Source: Pholis gunnellus
Lineage: Eukaryota > Chordata > Actinopteri > Perciformes > Pholidae
Direction of reading: 5' to 3'
Length of the DNA: 64,000 nt
Assembly (NCBI GenBank): GCA_910591455.2
Contig: OU342822.1
Location: 11,079,016 to 11,143,015, forward strand
A model generated the notes under the pieces. The model was given only the letters and a program-made list of their open reading frames with translations, searched no databases and was not told where the DNA came from. The number at the start of each line of letters is the position of its first letter. The first letter of the stretch is position 1. A program made the position numbers and the translations under genes. Shown piece after piece: positions 46,910 to 61,100 of this stretch.

Positions 46910-48262
46910 TATATTGCTTTAGGACACATGGACACCCCTCTCCTCAGGGCCTTTCATGCACTTCGTTGTGTAAAAGCAAGTGGTGGGATCACATGGTCCT
47001 TATTCATACATTGTGTTGGGATATGGAATAGAGGCGTGTGCATGTTCACCATCGCTCTGTGAACACCAGTTTGACTGTTTCTGTGTTTGTGTGGCAGTAA
47101 AGTAACTGATATTAGATACAGTTGTCACGTTCCTGTCATTAAGGGCCTCCTGACTTGTGTCAAGTTTCAGGACTGTAGTAAGACGATTCACTGCAGGGTA
47201 GGAACAATAAAGTAGCGTTTTAGATAACTAATCTGTACGTTTCATGAAATAAAACTTATGTGCTTTAAAATCCACTTATATTTCAAATTTAGCTTATTTT
47301 TTTTAAGCTAGACTCCAGCTGTAGTGTAGTGTTTAGCTTCCACTCTATCCAAGAATTGTTTTGGGCTCATAAATAATCCAGTTCACACCTCAGACAAATG
47401 CGAGGCTCGGTGTCACACCTGTCCAACGCTTGTTGCCTAGTGCCCAAACACCCACACTCTCCACCGGCTGATTCAGAGGGGAGACGACTGAGGTAAAGAT
47501 TGTATTGACTTCTCAAATGGTCAAATCAGCTACAGAAACTAACAGCAGCTGCTCACACGCTGTTCTCACGGTACAGTCTGTACAACTCCTGGTTTTCCAG
47601 AGAACAACAACTAGCCTTTAATTTGCTTGGTACAGAGAAAAAGATGTTGCAGCTGCAGTGAGCTGCATCACAACAATCTATTATTGGGGACATATTAATT
47701 GGAAAGCTGTTTGGAGCTGTAGTGAGTGTCTGTACAGGAGACATCAGAGTACATTTTAACGAATGTTTTTTTTTAATTAATGATTAATTTATCATTTTCT
47801 AATGCATTATAGATCTTTCATAAGCCATTATTAAAAACAACTTTTGAGTTGCCAGGTTGTGAGATAATTGTTCGGGATCCATTTGGTAATAACACTGTTG
47901 TTAATGTTTGTAAACCATTAATGCGTATTTGTGGATTTCACACTTCCTGATACGCCAGCAGCCATACATGTTCAGTCTCATGTGTATCAAAAAAATGCTC
48001 AGCCTCTTGTGTATCTAACAGTTTATAATGTGGATTGAATTCTGTAAAAGAATTGTACAAGCTGAAAGAAGAACTCCAGGAGGTGAAGTGTCCTCAAAGC
48101 CTAAGAACATGTGTTTTCTAAAAAACAACAAAGCCATTCAAATCCTTGTGAGTCCTGCTGCTGAAGAACCAAATGAGTTTGCAACCAAATTTTGTCACAT
48201 GCACAAGAAAGGACCTTCTGAATTGTAACGTTTACTTAACGCCCAAGACAATTTACATTTAC

Positions 48263-48726
48263 AAGGGCGTAGGTTTGGTCTCAGCATTGGTAGGGACACT
48301 GCCAGTCCTTCGCTCGCTCCCGATCTGTGCCGTTTGAATGCGTTCACCGTGAATTTCAGCATAGAGGTGCACTAACATCTGAGTGTCTGCTGAGTTGAGC
48401 ACGGAGATCTGAGTGTCTGCTGTCTTTACCGCAGCGATGTCCAGTAGTCTCCATTCCTCCACCGCTGCCAGCGAGCAACGGACTTTCAAAATAAAAAGAA
48501 ACGCGCTATAAATAATTGTCGGCGTTAATTAATGAATGCGTTGACGCGATAATAACGCGTTGACTTGCCCAGCACTAATAATAATACGAATGAGTTTGCA
48601 AATATATTGTGCAAAATATTTTTTTCTAACAGGCAATTCAAATTAACAAAATATTGGTGGGGACAAATCTTTCCCAAACTTTGGTCGTAACTAGTCCCTA
48701 TGGACCACATGCAAACCTATGCCCTT
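48263..48726. mobile_element. composite non-autonomous DNA transposon relic
   Basis: About 464 bp bounded by AAGGGCGTAGGTTTG on the left and, in inverse complement, AAGGGCATAGGTTTG on the right (48,712-48,726): 15-bp inverted repeats with one mismatch. The flanks share CAAGACAATTTACA (48,244-48,257 and 48,731-48,744). Inside, 48,520-48,580 holds GCGTTGACGCGATAATAACGCGTTGACTTGCCCAGCACTAA, a motif of another common fish repeat, suggesting a nested or chimeric element. No transposase is visible. Confidence 0.6.
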
Positions 48727-51700
48727 GGACCAAGACAATTTACACACATTTACATTCTTGCAAACCTCCTCTGTCAGATTTGCAAGGTTCCCATTTTAAG
48801 AATATGTACTTTAAAGACTTAATGTTCATCTTTAACTTTAAAATAAAGTACTCATTTAAGTTAGATGGTAATTAGTGATCTCCTCATTAGCAACTATGTT
48901 CTTTTATGTAAACTTCAAAAGTAAATTCATACTATTGATTCTTGTATGAGGATGGAAAACAACGCTACATATTCAAAATAATATTTAAATGTATTACATT
49001 TAATTAATTAATTAATTAAATGTATTAATATGATTTCTGTGAAAGCTGGAAATAATTTAAATTAAATATTTAGAATATGAGGGTATTTACATGCCTACCC
49101 ACATTACTACACATGCTATCCAACAATCAATCATTACATTTGATCTAAATACCTTTCAATGTGAAGGCTCTGTGGTATTCAGGGCTGTAACTGATATATT
49201 TTATGGTGAGATTATCCCGATAGTGTCTCAGTTTCTTCTACCGTGTTTATGCAAATCATCTGTTCCTGTCAGCATTTGACTTTCACGACCGGAACAAGCT
49301 GTTGATGTAGTTGCCTGTGAGAACATTTTCCTCATCTGTCATCAGACACTTTGTCTGATAAAATGTTCTAGGTTAGGTTGCAACCGACTGTTAATAAAAT
49401 GAATCATATTTTGTCCTTTTGTGATTGTCTCGCTGTTGTCTGAACAGTATACTTTTCCTCGACAGTGCTCATCAAAAGCAACAACCCGTTTACATTTCAC
49501 AATACACCGCCATCATAAAGAGATTATTCAGCAAAACCAACAGACCAACGGTGGCATTTAATAGCTCAAGAGAGAGTAATGGAAGTCATCTCATCACTGC
49601 AGAATGTACAGCTTGTGCTGAGGCATAAATTAGATTGGAATTGCATTATCGCAGCAGCATCAACCTCATCAACCTAACCCTGACCAGGGATGACATAAAC
49701 TGCTGCTTCCTTCTTCCCCGCCTCTGTTGAAAGATTCCGCTGTTCTTCTCTCCTCAGAGGAAGCTTATTTCACCCAGCTCTTCCAATTCTGTTTTTATCG
49801 ATTGAGCTGCCATACAGAACCCGAGCAAAGACTGTTTCTGTATACAACTCTGATGAAACGAGGTCGGTGTCTTTCATGAGGCTTGAATGCAGCTTTTAAC
49901 AATTTAAAATTGGTTGCTACATGTTGTCCTGTGTTTGTGTTCATTGATGCCTGGATGCTATTTATTTGATTAATGCTGATTACTTGAAAACCCGCGCGGT
50001 GTACACAACATAGACATTTCAAAAACAAAACTGCAGACAACATCACTTTCATTGCTTTTTTCCTCTGATATGTAAAATGAAATCAATTGTAAATGAATCT
50101 AGGAAAGGGCTACTGGAACATCTCAGTAACATTATGCCTATAATGACTAGAATAGAGGAAGGAAAGAGGAAAAGGCAGACAAAAGGCTGTAAATCCGCTG
50201 AAAGGTCCTTCCTGCCAGATGGTCAGTGGTACATTTGTGTCTGCCCTACCCCTGTTGGGAAGCTTGTTGCTTTCTAGACTCAATGGGGCTCTCTTTTGCT
50301 GTATCAACAGACAGCTAAAGTGGATCAATTAGCATAGACGGAGGCAGACATCTATAAAGCTGTTTGGTTTCTCTCATTTTCACTAATAACATGGATCTCA
50401 TCAATCAGGTGCATAAATGGATCGTCTGATCCTGTCTGCCGTTTCAGTGATTCATGTCCAGAGGCTGCCATGGAAACCAAACATTAGAAAGATGTTTGAC
50501 ACCAATCCTGATAAACTGTCCTGCTGGTAAATGTGCCCTCGCTAGGTCAGAGCATTTGTGGGCGATTGCTCTTTGCTTTATCGATGGTCTCCGTGTGATT
50601 TGAATTTTTGTAGGCAACACTTCACATGTAATGTGATAACATAAGTTAATATTTACTCTGCTGTCATTGAAAGTCTCATCATTTTGTGTGCCTTGGGTGA
50701 CCTGTTTAACATGACGCGAGTGACCGTCCACAGAGCTAACCTGATTTCATTAGCAAATCAGGTTGTATCCCAGATTTACATCACCACTGTCCCTGCTGTC
50801 CGTGGACACTAAACTCAGTGTGTCCTCTGAGAGCGGCTCTAATCTAACTAACTGCATATCTAGGACACACCATCCTCCCATCACTGTCTGACCTTTTGGA
50901 AGGACCCCTGATGCCACATAATGGCACCTGTTTGCTGGGAATAGCCTCCACCCACTCTGTGTCGAAAGAAGCCCCAGTCAGAAACCTACAATGTACAACT
51001 AATCCTGCGCACAATGACTGTTGAATACATTCAAGCGTGAGAGAGAGAGTCTGCGTGTCTCAGTACCATCTGGTCAACGAGGCAACAGAGAATCAATGTT
51101 TTTTCTTCAAGCTGCACTCGCCTGTCAGAAACAACTGACAAGCTACACATACTTAAAACCGGTGTTCCTGCCAGGAATTTTTTAGGGGATTTCATTAAAA
51201 GTCACGAAAAATTTGACATTTTATTATTCAATATGTGTCAATTAAAAAAGCTGTTTGAATTTGAGCTGTGCAGCTCAGAAAACTGTACCCACCTGACCAC
51301 CAAACCTTTGAAGACTAGTGCCAAAAATGTTTGCATTATTAAATTGTGACCAAAGCGGTTCAGTACCGTCATATTGGCAACATCTCAGACTCAGAATATG
51401 CAGCAACATTTGGACACCACAGTTATTATGAAAGTCATGACAGTGAAGATGTATTTGTGGCAGAGAGGCTTACAAGATCCTTTGACAGATATTCAGTTAT
51501 TTCTGATATATTTTCTGATGTTAATCTGCCATCCACTGAGTACTGGTCATCCTCTTTTCTTGATTATTATTATTACTTTCACTCTTGGCTGTGCTGCACC
51601 ACCTTGTGATATCTGAATTGAGCTGTTATTGACATCCCTTGTACAGGAAACAAAAGGAAATGTGTTCCACAACTATGTCCAAAGCGGAGGCCAACTGGAA

Positions 51701-54700
51701 ACGTTGGCAAAAGAGCTGCTGAGTCTGCTGCTGTTGATTGAAGCGATGATTTTCACACGCCTTGTTTATTTGATATTGAACATCTATGACCTCATTCCTA
51801 CCATATTTTACAAGGTCAGCCACAGATTTGCTCTGTTTTATCTTGAACCCTTCAGACTCACCTATGTACTCTACTTTTTAAAATTGGATTTCATGGGTTT
51901 AAAAAAATAGTTTTGGGAAAAAAAAAACATTTGGGGGAAAATACACTTACATGCTTTCTTGTCAAAAGTTACATGAGAAGATCAATGCCACTTTCTTATT
52001 TGTCTGCTCACTAAATCATTTGTCAGTTTACTGATCACTCGCGGAGAGACTGGAAACAGGTTAGCCTGGCTCTGTCCAAAGGTAACACAATACCAGTGCA
52101 ATATAAAATCTCCACAACAGCAACAGGACACGATTTTGGTATTCTAAGTGTCTGGTTTCCTGTCGTATGCATTGTCTCTCAGCGTCAACTACAGTCTCGG
52201 ATCTTGATCAGCAGCAAAAGGGAGTTTGTTTTTGTTTTTGTAATTAATTGATTCATTCATTAAAACCACACATTTTCCATTTAAGGCATGTTAGTTAGTG
52301 AGCTTTATGGGTTCTGGTAGGTGGATTTTGCTACATTTGGCCAGAGACAGACTGTCTGTTTTACAGTCTCAATCCTAACGTAAACTAGTCGGCTGCTGGT
52401 TTATTTAGCGGACAGAAAGAGAGTTTTTCTCATTATACTCTCAGTATATTTAAGTCTCTTACTCTAAGTGTATTTGCAAAATATCAAATTCCATTGGATT
52501 TTTCAGAAGAGTAAAGGTCTGAACAAATGTAGTCATCACTGTCTAATAGGCAAGGATTACAGCATGTATGAGCTTTGTGTTGACATATGACTGCTGTTGT
52601 GTTTACCATCACCACAGCTTGGGCAACAAAAGCACAGTGTGACATGCGGCTGATGAGTTTTTTCGTATACTATTGAGTTACACTTCATATTTAAATAAAT
52701 TCTCTTTTAACGAAAGGTAAATGCTGGTGGTAAAACCATTTGGTTCTGGTGATCTATTCTTCTCTAACAGCAACAAACCTTTTCCCCGCTTGAATGGATA
52801 TCAGATAGGCCCGTAAGTTCTGTTCCCAACAACATATCACACCTACTGCTGCATTGTAAACCACGAATGTGATGAGTGAATTTGAATAGCAAAAGGGATG
52901 TCAGACAAAGAGTGAAAATAGTGACACATTATTGGAGTGTTTTTGTGGACTTTAACAGAAAAAGAAAAAGAAAAAGAAAAGGTCAACCGTGTTCAAAATG
53001 AAAACCTGGGGAAAACATGTAATGATGGTGATGGAAATGGTTTACGGTCCAAAAAAAGCCTACAAGACAAACCATAATTCCACAGTTTGCCTCATACTAT
53101 CACACACCCAACTACTATGTTCGAAATTGTGCCTCTTGAATGGACTGAAGAGCCCTTTTCCTTGATGCTATCTCATTAGCAGCCTGTCAACTCGACTCCT
53201 AACCCTCTCTTCTTCCTACACTCCACCAGCAGGCACTGACATTTGTATAATGAATGTGGTTCATTTTTAAGACGGCTGTCCAATTAGGTGTAAGATACCC
53301 TGGGCTGTGGAGAAGGTTTAGTTGTATTTGTGTAAGTGCAATGTTATCTGGTGAAAGATCTGTTTGGATTACAAACCCCACAGGTACAGAGTATATTGGA
53401 AAGATACTTAATCTGTGAACCAGACAGATACAATTTAACAGAAAACAAACAAGCATTGTCCCCAAAATGTGAAAGTATTAAGCCAGTGTTGCAGCCTTGC
53501 TAATGCTTTGGATGTTGTTTTGGCAATTACAAGTGGGCTGCACTTAAGACAAGAATCCAGAGGAAGCATTACCTTTTCTCAGGTTATAAAGAATCTACTG
53601 CTTGCAAATAAACGCTCTCTGACTGTTTGTAAAGGAATGCAGGCTACTTGCTTTTATCTTGGGCAGTCTGGGTAATGTCCTTAAATTACATGCACGTACA
53701 TTAATGCAATTCATTGTGATAATCCTGTCAGTAGTTACATACCACCAGTTGCTGACTATACAAGGGCACCAGCTGAAATAAGCTTTTTCATTAACAACAG
53801 TTTTAAAGCATTTTTGTGTTTTTTTTTATTCTCTGAGTAAATACTGTACATACTATCTGTAAATATGTCACGTGTCTTCTAGTTCCTGTCCAACTATTCA
53901 GATATCATCTTGGTAATATGTGCCTATTTTCAACTACATTTGACAACTGTAGATATAAGAAATGTAAAATAAAAGAAATAGAGAGACTATAGAGGAAAGT
54001 GGTTCATAATGTCTCTGTAATGTAATAATGTGTTAATATATGAAACATTTTGTGTAAGTGTGTGTGTGTCAGCCAAAGTTTTAAAATGACAGCTATAACT
54101 CAGCATGACGTCAGGATATACAGTATAGTTCTTCCTAATCCCCTGGACAAAGAGACTGAACAGGCCATTACATTTCCACTGCTGTCCTTGCAGTGGGGAG
54201 GAAGCCTGTAGATAAGATGCTATCTATGAGATGAACAGCAGAGCCCGTTTGGTTTCCTGTGTCCCTGCTGTACACTGGCAAGGGTGTGTGTGTATGTGTG
54301 TGTATGTGTGTATGTGTGTGACCGAATACAACATACTATATGTTGCATCGTAGGTTTTCTTATTAGGCCCCCAAAGTCTTCATGAAATGTGTAATCACAT
54401 TAATAAAAGGTGTAAAACATAAACAAGTATTACTTGAATTTAGTTGTGCTGTGATAGTAAGATACAAGTGAAACATTTCTTAATTATTTTCTATCTTTGA
54501 TTTCATTGTCTGTCATAAAAAGATATAATGAATATGCCAATAGTGTACATACAGTGGCCTATTTGTATGTTAAAATCTTGTATTAAGGATGTTTCAGTAA
54601 TGTGTTTTTTCGAATACAGATCATGTACAAATAAGCATAACAGATTTCATTTTAACGTATTAAAATAGAAGTAGAGTGTGTAGATTCTCGTGTTCAGCTA

Positions 54701-57700
54701 GTGCATCAGACGTGTTTTGTGTTAAGTCACACTATCTGTTATTATCACACTGTATTAGCCCTGTTAGCTTTTAGCTAAGTTAGCTAAACACACCACAGGA
54801 ATCTGCTGCCCACCGGCTGCTAACAGCTAACTAGCTTTCCTCCCACCAACATACAAAGACACACTCTGTTGTAGTCAGTTGTCTGTGCAGTTTGTCATTT
54901 GCTAAGCCACATACATAAATACATACATAAATACATACATGCAATTGTCTTAGGAAATCAAGGAAACTGAAGCAGTTGTAGTGAGGACTCAATGACAGTA
55001 TAAAACATCCAATGAAATATGTTATTTTTTCAAAAAGTGTGAATCACCGCAACCATGAGAGGAGAATAGCTGTGTACAGATAAACAGACACAGGGATGCA
55101 CATGCACGCACACTGCTTACATGATCTTGTGGCTGAGATAAAAATCGTATAAGTTTACAAACTCTTATGATAAATTAGGCCCATGAGTTTACTTAAACTT
55201 AGAGTTGTATATTCAACCATGTCCTAATAACGAGCCTGTATGCTCCAGGTGTGTCTTCTAACCCCCGTTGTGAATGCATGCTCACTGATGTGCTTCAGAG
55301 GGATACACTAGCAACCGCTTCCAGTTACACGCTACACAGTATATGGCCACTATAGTGACCATAAAAAAGGATATTCATTTTGTGGATCCCCTGCGTGACC
55401 TGCAGGTCTGCCTCATTAAACACATTTTCTTCTATTAACATACAACAACGATGAGTTTATTTCACAGACAGTTCATTTTACACCTTTTAAACCAAGTGAA
55501 AACCAAGAGTTATGACATATGTAAAGAAGCGTAAAGAAGCCTTTGGGTTTCCTGTAGATGTCTCTACACCACAGTCAGTTTCCACTGTACTTGTGTCTGA
55601 CCTATTCATGAAAAATGGGGCAGTTACCAAGGAGAGAAACCAATCGTTCATTCTAAAAATATAATCTCAGAGCCCAGCAAGTGAGAGGTGCACAGTCCCC
55701 CTCTCGTTATCTCTGCCATGGCTCAGAAGAAGTTCTATGTCGTAAACAAGCCTTAGGTGATCATTATCCAAGCAGTGAGCGGCCATTCATGACCAATCTC
55801 ACTGCAGGCTCACTGTTGAGATGTGGTGTGCCAATTATCTGGAAAGTTGACTGCTAATTGGTTTGTTTGGCGTTGGGAGGACCTAAAAGGAAGAGGGATG
55901 AAATGAAAATGAAAGCATGGAACAACAGGTGAGAAAGATGGGAATGCAAAAGAACTATCACCTTGCTGCGATATATTTGATATATTCCTTGCACAGGATA
56001 GATAGGTGACCGGAAGGGTAGATAAAGTCTCCTTCGTCAGATATCGACTGCCCTGTCTACATGACCACTAAATTAATTTAGATCAAAGCTGTATTTTATA
56101 AGAGCTGCCATGTGATTTGGGCCACAGGTCCCAAGATAGAAGGGAGACCTAGAAAAGCAATACATGGTGTTTTCTGGGAAAGAATGACCCTCCTAAAAAC
56201 ACCAATTCTGCTCTCATAGTCTGACCCACTTTAGTCTTGGCAAGCTGGTCAACAAAACGTCAGGGTACTGCCTGAAAAATGACAACCTCTCACAGTAACA
56301 TAGAGGGTTTTGTAGCAGCAGCCAGGATTATAATTCATTAGACAGACCAACTGTAATGAACCAGCGTGGACAAAGCACCCAATTTTCAGTGTGCCCTCTT
56401 TCTCCTGGGAGTTGTGATCATAATAACAGCGCTGTTTGTTGCCTGGTTTCATGCTGAATCATGATCACACAGCCACAGGCCCCACGTTCTCTTCCTTTTC
56501 TCACCTCTCTCTCTTTTTGTCTCTGGAAAAGAAAATATAAATTCTGCTTGAGATTGTCATTTGCATGGGACAAGTGTGATTTGTTTTATTTAAATATGTC
56601 ACCAGCCTATAGGATAACATGTGGTAAATGAGCTGCTACTTTGACTTGTTTTTCATCCCTCATGGGAACTCCTAATGAGAGGCCGTGTAGCATTTGTATA
56701 GTGATTTAAAATGGTCAACAACGGGGCAGCAGTTTTGCCCTTCAGCCCACTTTTTATTTGAATGGTAACCATCTTATTAAAGTGAAGTAACTGTCAGTTC
56801 TAGAATTAAAACGTAACAAAGATACGCTGTGTGTAAGTCTGTGGTCCAAGTTTGACCACATTCCCCAAATGAATCTTTAAGACATAATACGCTAATGCCA
56901 TGTTATAATTGTGAAGCACCATGTAAACATTAGCGAACCCCAATGCAACCCCCTGTATTGCTCGGACATAAACAGATAATGTTTTTTTCCCATTTGCCTT
57001 TGTTTTTCTTTGCTGATCTCTGCTCCGTCCATTAGTCTTTGCTATACTGGCATGTATTCCACCCATTTGTCTCCAGCCGATGGAGCACTCAGTAGTCAAT
57101 TTATTGTTGAGTGGACCTCTCAAGTATATTGGCTTATAATTTTTTCATGTACACGTGCATTTTTATGATAATAGACTATTATTGCTACATAATGGGTTTT
57201 TGTGTTTGAGGATTAATGGCGTTGTGCAATTAAATTATTTCTTATCTATTAGGGTTTAGGTTTGTTTATGTTTTTGGTTTATTACAATATTTCATTGTAA
57301 ACATGTTTATTTTAGTTTGCTTATTGTATTATTGTATACTGTCTATTACATATATGATATTGCTATTTACTGTTAACATTGCTATTTAAAATATACTATT
57401 AACACAAAACAATACAAGCAATTATTAAATACAATCAATACACCAGAGGTCTCTTCTACTTACAATAAAAATAAATCAAATAAATTAGGTTTTACAAACA
57501 GAAAGTAAAGGGTTTACATACGAGATAAACCGTCAAAACATAACAAGTATGCACTTTTAGTTTCAATAGGGTCTCATAGATTGTATTCGAGAGTTGAGAT
57601 ATTAAGCTCTAATACAGTTTTAATTTGAAGTGATATGATAAAAACATTCCTTGTACTTCAGTTTATTTAGTTGTATTTCTATATGGTAACATGTTATATC

Positions 57701-57781
57701 ACACGTTGAAAAAAAAATAAAATAAAGTCTATAATAATAACAATAATAATAATAAATACGTCAGAGTAATTCTCTTCCTCT

Positions 57782-57817
57782 ATTGGCCAGAATATTTAGC
57801 TACAGGATTCTGATTGG
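57782..57817 (+). promoter_or_regulatory. paired inverted CCAAT boxes, rtn4ip1 promoter
   Basis: ATTGG at 57,782-57,786 and again at 57,813-57,817, in contexts TATTGGCCAG and GATTGGCTA. Spacing of 31 bp, about three helical turns, is typical of paired NF-Y sites. They lie about 330-360 bp upstream of the rtn4ip1 start codon, and no TATA box is seen, as usual for nuclear genes of mitochondrial proteins. Confidence 0.45.
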
Positions 57818-58141
57818 CTATCGCTGTGAGTTCAAAGGGTAGCTTGTTATGTAGCCATTTAGCCGTGGTGGGGTGTGCTGTCTGATGGTTTTGTAACAGC
57901 CTAATGTGACACTGGACAATACACTGCACGTGCCCAAAGGCGTTGTCGCTTATTTATTTAACCTGTTAACGTTACGTTTATTTTTGCATAAGCTTTGAGC
58001 GCTGACGACGCGGACATGCTAACATTAGCTGAGTAGCTACCTAGCTAGCCAGCAAGCTAACTTAGTGACAAGTGCTCTTCCAAAAATACTTATTGCGTCA
58101 AAAGCTGGCTTTATAGGCACGTCCAGGTGAAGCACGCTTTA

Positions 58142-61100
58142 ATGGGTTCTGTCCGAGCTATGGCATCGACCAGGTTACTGTGTTTGCTCAACGCGAAAGT
58201 AGCAGACTCGACCAAAACATTAGCCAGGGCATGCTGGAGTGTGTGCCCCAGGAGACACATAGGCAGTTCACCTTCAAGACTGCATGGCTGCATGTCAGCT
58301 TGGGTCATTGATCAGTACGGCACTAATGGAGTGTTGAGGTACACAGAAGAAGTCCCCGTCCCCACTGTCAGTTCTCCCAGTGAGGTGATGATTGAAGTCC
58401 ATGCGGCTAGCCTCAACCCTCTTGATGCATCTATGAGGGGTAAGTGTTGGCACTGTGAACAAAACAATGACATCATCGGTGATTTGTTGTTCGTTTTAAT
58501 ATACCTGCGTGCTTTGTCATTTCCAGGTGGTTATGGAGCTAAATTGCTTAAATTAAGAAGGGATCCAATGTCTGTGATGGGCAGTGATAGCGAGTTTCCT
58601 CTGATTCTGGGTCGTGATGTGTCTGGTGTAGTGGTGGACTGTGGATCTGAGGTTACCCACGTGGTTCCAGGAGATGAGGTATGAGCTGCACTTTGATTTT
58701 GCCTTGTGTATTTTTAAATGTACTTAGTTTATATTATAGTTTTTCCCTGACAGACACACATAACATGGACGACAGTATGACAATACAAGGACATGGTTAT
58801 CGCACAGACAAGACAACTGTCTTACTGTGTTAAATTATGATATGTATACGTTTCTATTTAATGCATAATGTGATGGGAACACATGCATGCACGTTATCCT
58901 ACATCAACGCATGCTTTGCTCCAACAGATAAGATGGTTAAGACCAGGAGTGAAAATGATGAGTCCAATACTCACCGTGCCATATTACAGAGAGAGGAGGG
59001 CATGATGTTGCAATAAACTAGATCATCATGAAAATCAATTGAGAAACCATTTGCTGACAAGATAACCAGACACTAATGTATTTTTTTGTGGTTCACCCAG
59101 CAAATTGAATAATCAAGAAATCAAGTTCTTCATCATCTTGAAGCAAAAGTCGTAAAAAAATATATTCTAACATTGCTATAAAACTGTCCGGCTCATTGAT
59201 TTGCAAATCTGTCCACACTGGTCTAACACAGTGGTTCCCATCCTGAGGTCCCGACGTCCTGGGGCAGGATGATCAACAGCATAGGAAAACAAAGTGATAT
59301 AACATAAATTGTTTTATTTGTATTATTATCTTTTTCTTCAAAACAAAAACAAAAAAATAGAAAACATCGGTCGACCTGGTCATAACCCATCGATATAATT
59401 AAGCCAGTGGCGAGGTCATAAGTAGACATTGCTTCATTTTAAGGTGTCACAAGACCCTTAATGCCGGCAACTTCACAGTCAAGTCCTCCGGAGACATTTT
59501 CTTTGAAGAAAGATTAAACTTAAACTCTCTGCTTGGTCATCGCATGAATAATAATGTGAGACCTCGACTGCGCTGCCTCCCACGTTACCGTCTTCCTGCA
59601 GATACAAATGTGATTATGCAAATTCAACTTCATGTGATTTGAATAATAGAACAATACCCTGTTACAAAAGATCCACATACAGTATTCTATTAATCTTGTT
59701 AAAAATATTTTTGGAAGAGATCTGCTGACTAAGAGCTTAACAGCCGATTAATCAGGTTAAAAATATATATACAAGAGTAGGTGGTTGAATTGAGTCGTGT
59801 CCAGCTTGTTAAAATGTCATTTTTCTGCTCCAGGTGTGGGCTGCTGTTCCCCCATGGAAACAAGGCAGTCTGGCAGAGTTTGTGACTCTAACAGAGTACG
59901 AGGTGAGCCACAGAGCTAGTAGAGGCAGGAGCTTTTGAGTTTCTCCATCAATTGACTGATTACAATTGACTTTCCTGTCAGTATGTTGTCAAACAAATGG
60001 AAAGAGTTGATTCAGAGCTCTTGTATGAATAGTAAAAGATGTTGGAACGGAAGTCTGGAAGACCCAGTTGTGTAATCCTGCAGTGTAATACGAGGTAATC
60101 AGGATTTAGTTAGTTTTGGTTGCAGGAGCCACTGTGGCACCAATTATATAGAGAGGCACAAATTACTGCTTTTATTTAATTCAGCAATGCATAGCTGGCT
60201 GCCTTCACAGTAGATCTGATGACTAGACTGAGCTTGTAAATTGATAATTGAAAAAAAAAAAGAAAATGTTCTGTTGATTTGTTTCTAACTCTTGGCTGTT
60301 TTTGCAGGTTTCCCATAAGCCAAAATTATTGAGTCACACAGAGGCAGCATCAATCCCCTATGTAGCCAACACGGCTCTGTCTGCACTTGTCAACGCAGGT
60401 GGTCTTTGCAGAGACAGCTCTTCAAATAAAAGGCAAGCACCTGCCTGATCCTGGATACTGTCATCTTGTATTTGAACTTCTCTGCCACATCACCATTTAC
60501 ACACAGAAGTTAGAACATTAGACGTGTGAATCACAGTATCAGAGAGAAGAAGAAGTCTCCTGAGAACTGTAACAAAAGGCCATCAAACGTTGAATGAACT
60601 ATTTAAAGTCTTGGAGTTTGTAAATGTGCTCTTTGTCTGTTAAATCAGTCCAGTCATGCAGAGCGATACTCTTGATAAGGCACATTTTTCGTCACGTCCG
60701 TTTCAGTGGTGGGGCTGGTCTTCTGTTTCATCCTAATTGGCATCAAAAGGGTTTTAGGTCCTGCCTTTAACCCATAGACTGTGAAAATCTAACCTGGTGT
60801 GTAATGTAACGGAACTTTCACTCCCCGTCGGATATAATAGCTTCCAATCCTGCAAATCCCCTTTTACCTCCAGTCCTCCACTGCTTGAAGTTTGCTTAAA
60901 TGAGTCACATTGTAATTGAATGACCCTCTGGTTGCTGTTTGTTTTGTTTTTTCCCTCCTAGAGTTTTGATCACTGGAGGATCGGGAGGCGTTGGAACATT
61001 TTCTATTCAGGTAAGGCAGCGTGTAGTCCTCCAGCTGTACCGCTGTGTATGTTTGACTCCTTTTAAACTCTGTATGAGTGTAAGGCCACTCGCTGTCTCT

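Larger units (their letters stand above)
43621..57770. other. gene-free interval between cd24 and rtn4ip1
   Basis: Roughly 14 kb in which I can support no exon, tRNA or other gene. Open frames are short, with no recognisable domains or matching splice sites. It contains a retroposon-like tail (44,113-44,148), a (CA)n tract, a composite DNA-transposon relic (48,263-48,726), an (ATTA)n run near 48,999-49,020, (AAAAAG)n near 52,960 and (ACAT)n near 54,910. Compared with the compact genes on either side it is sparse, so distal regulatory elements are possible but not visible. Confidence 0.5.

Noticed and set aside
51346..51910. Open frames on the plus strand in the gene-free interval
   Set aside because: Short, AT-rich, mutually overlapping in different frames and without family resemblance. 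Possibly a repeat remnant, but not supportable as a gene.
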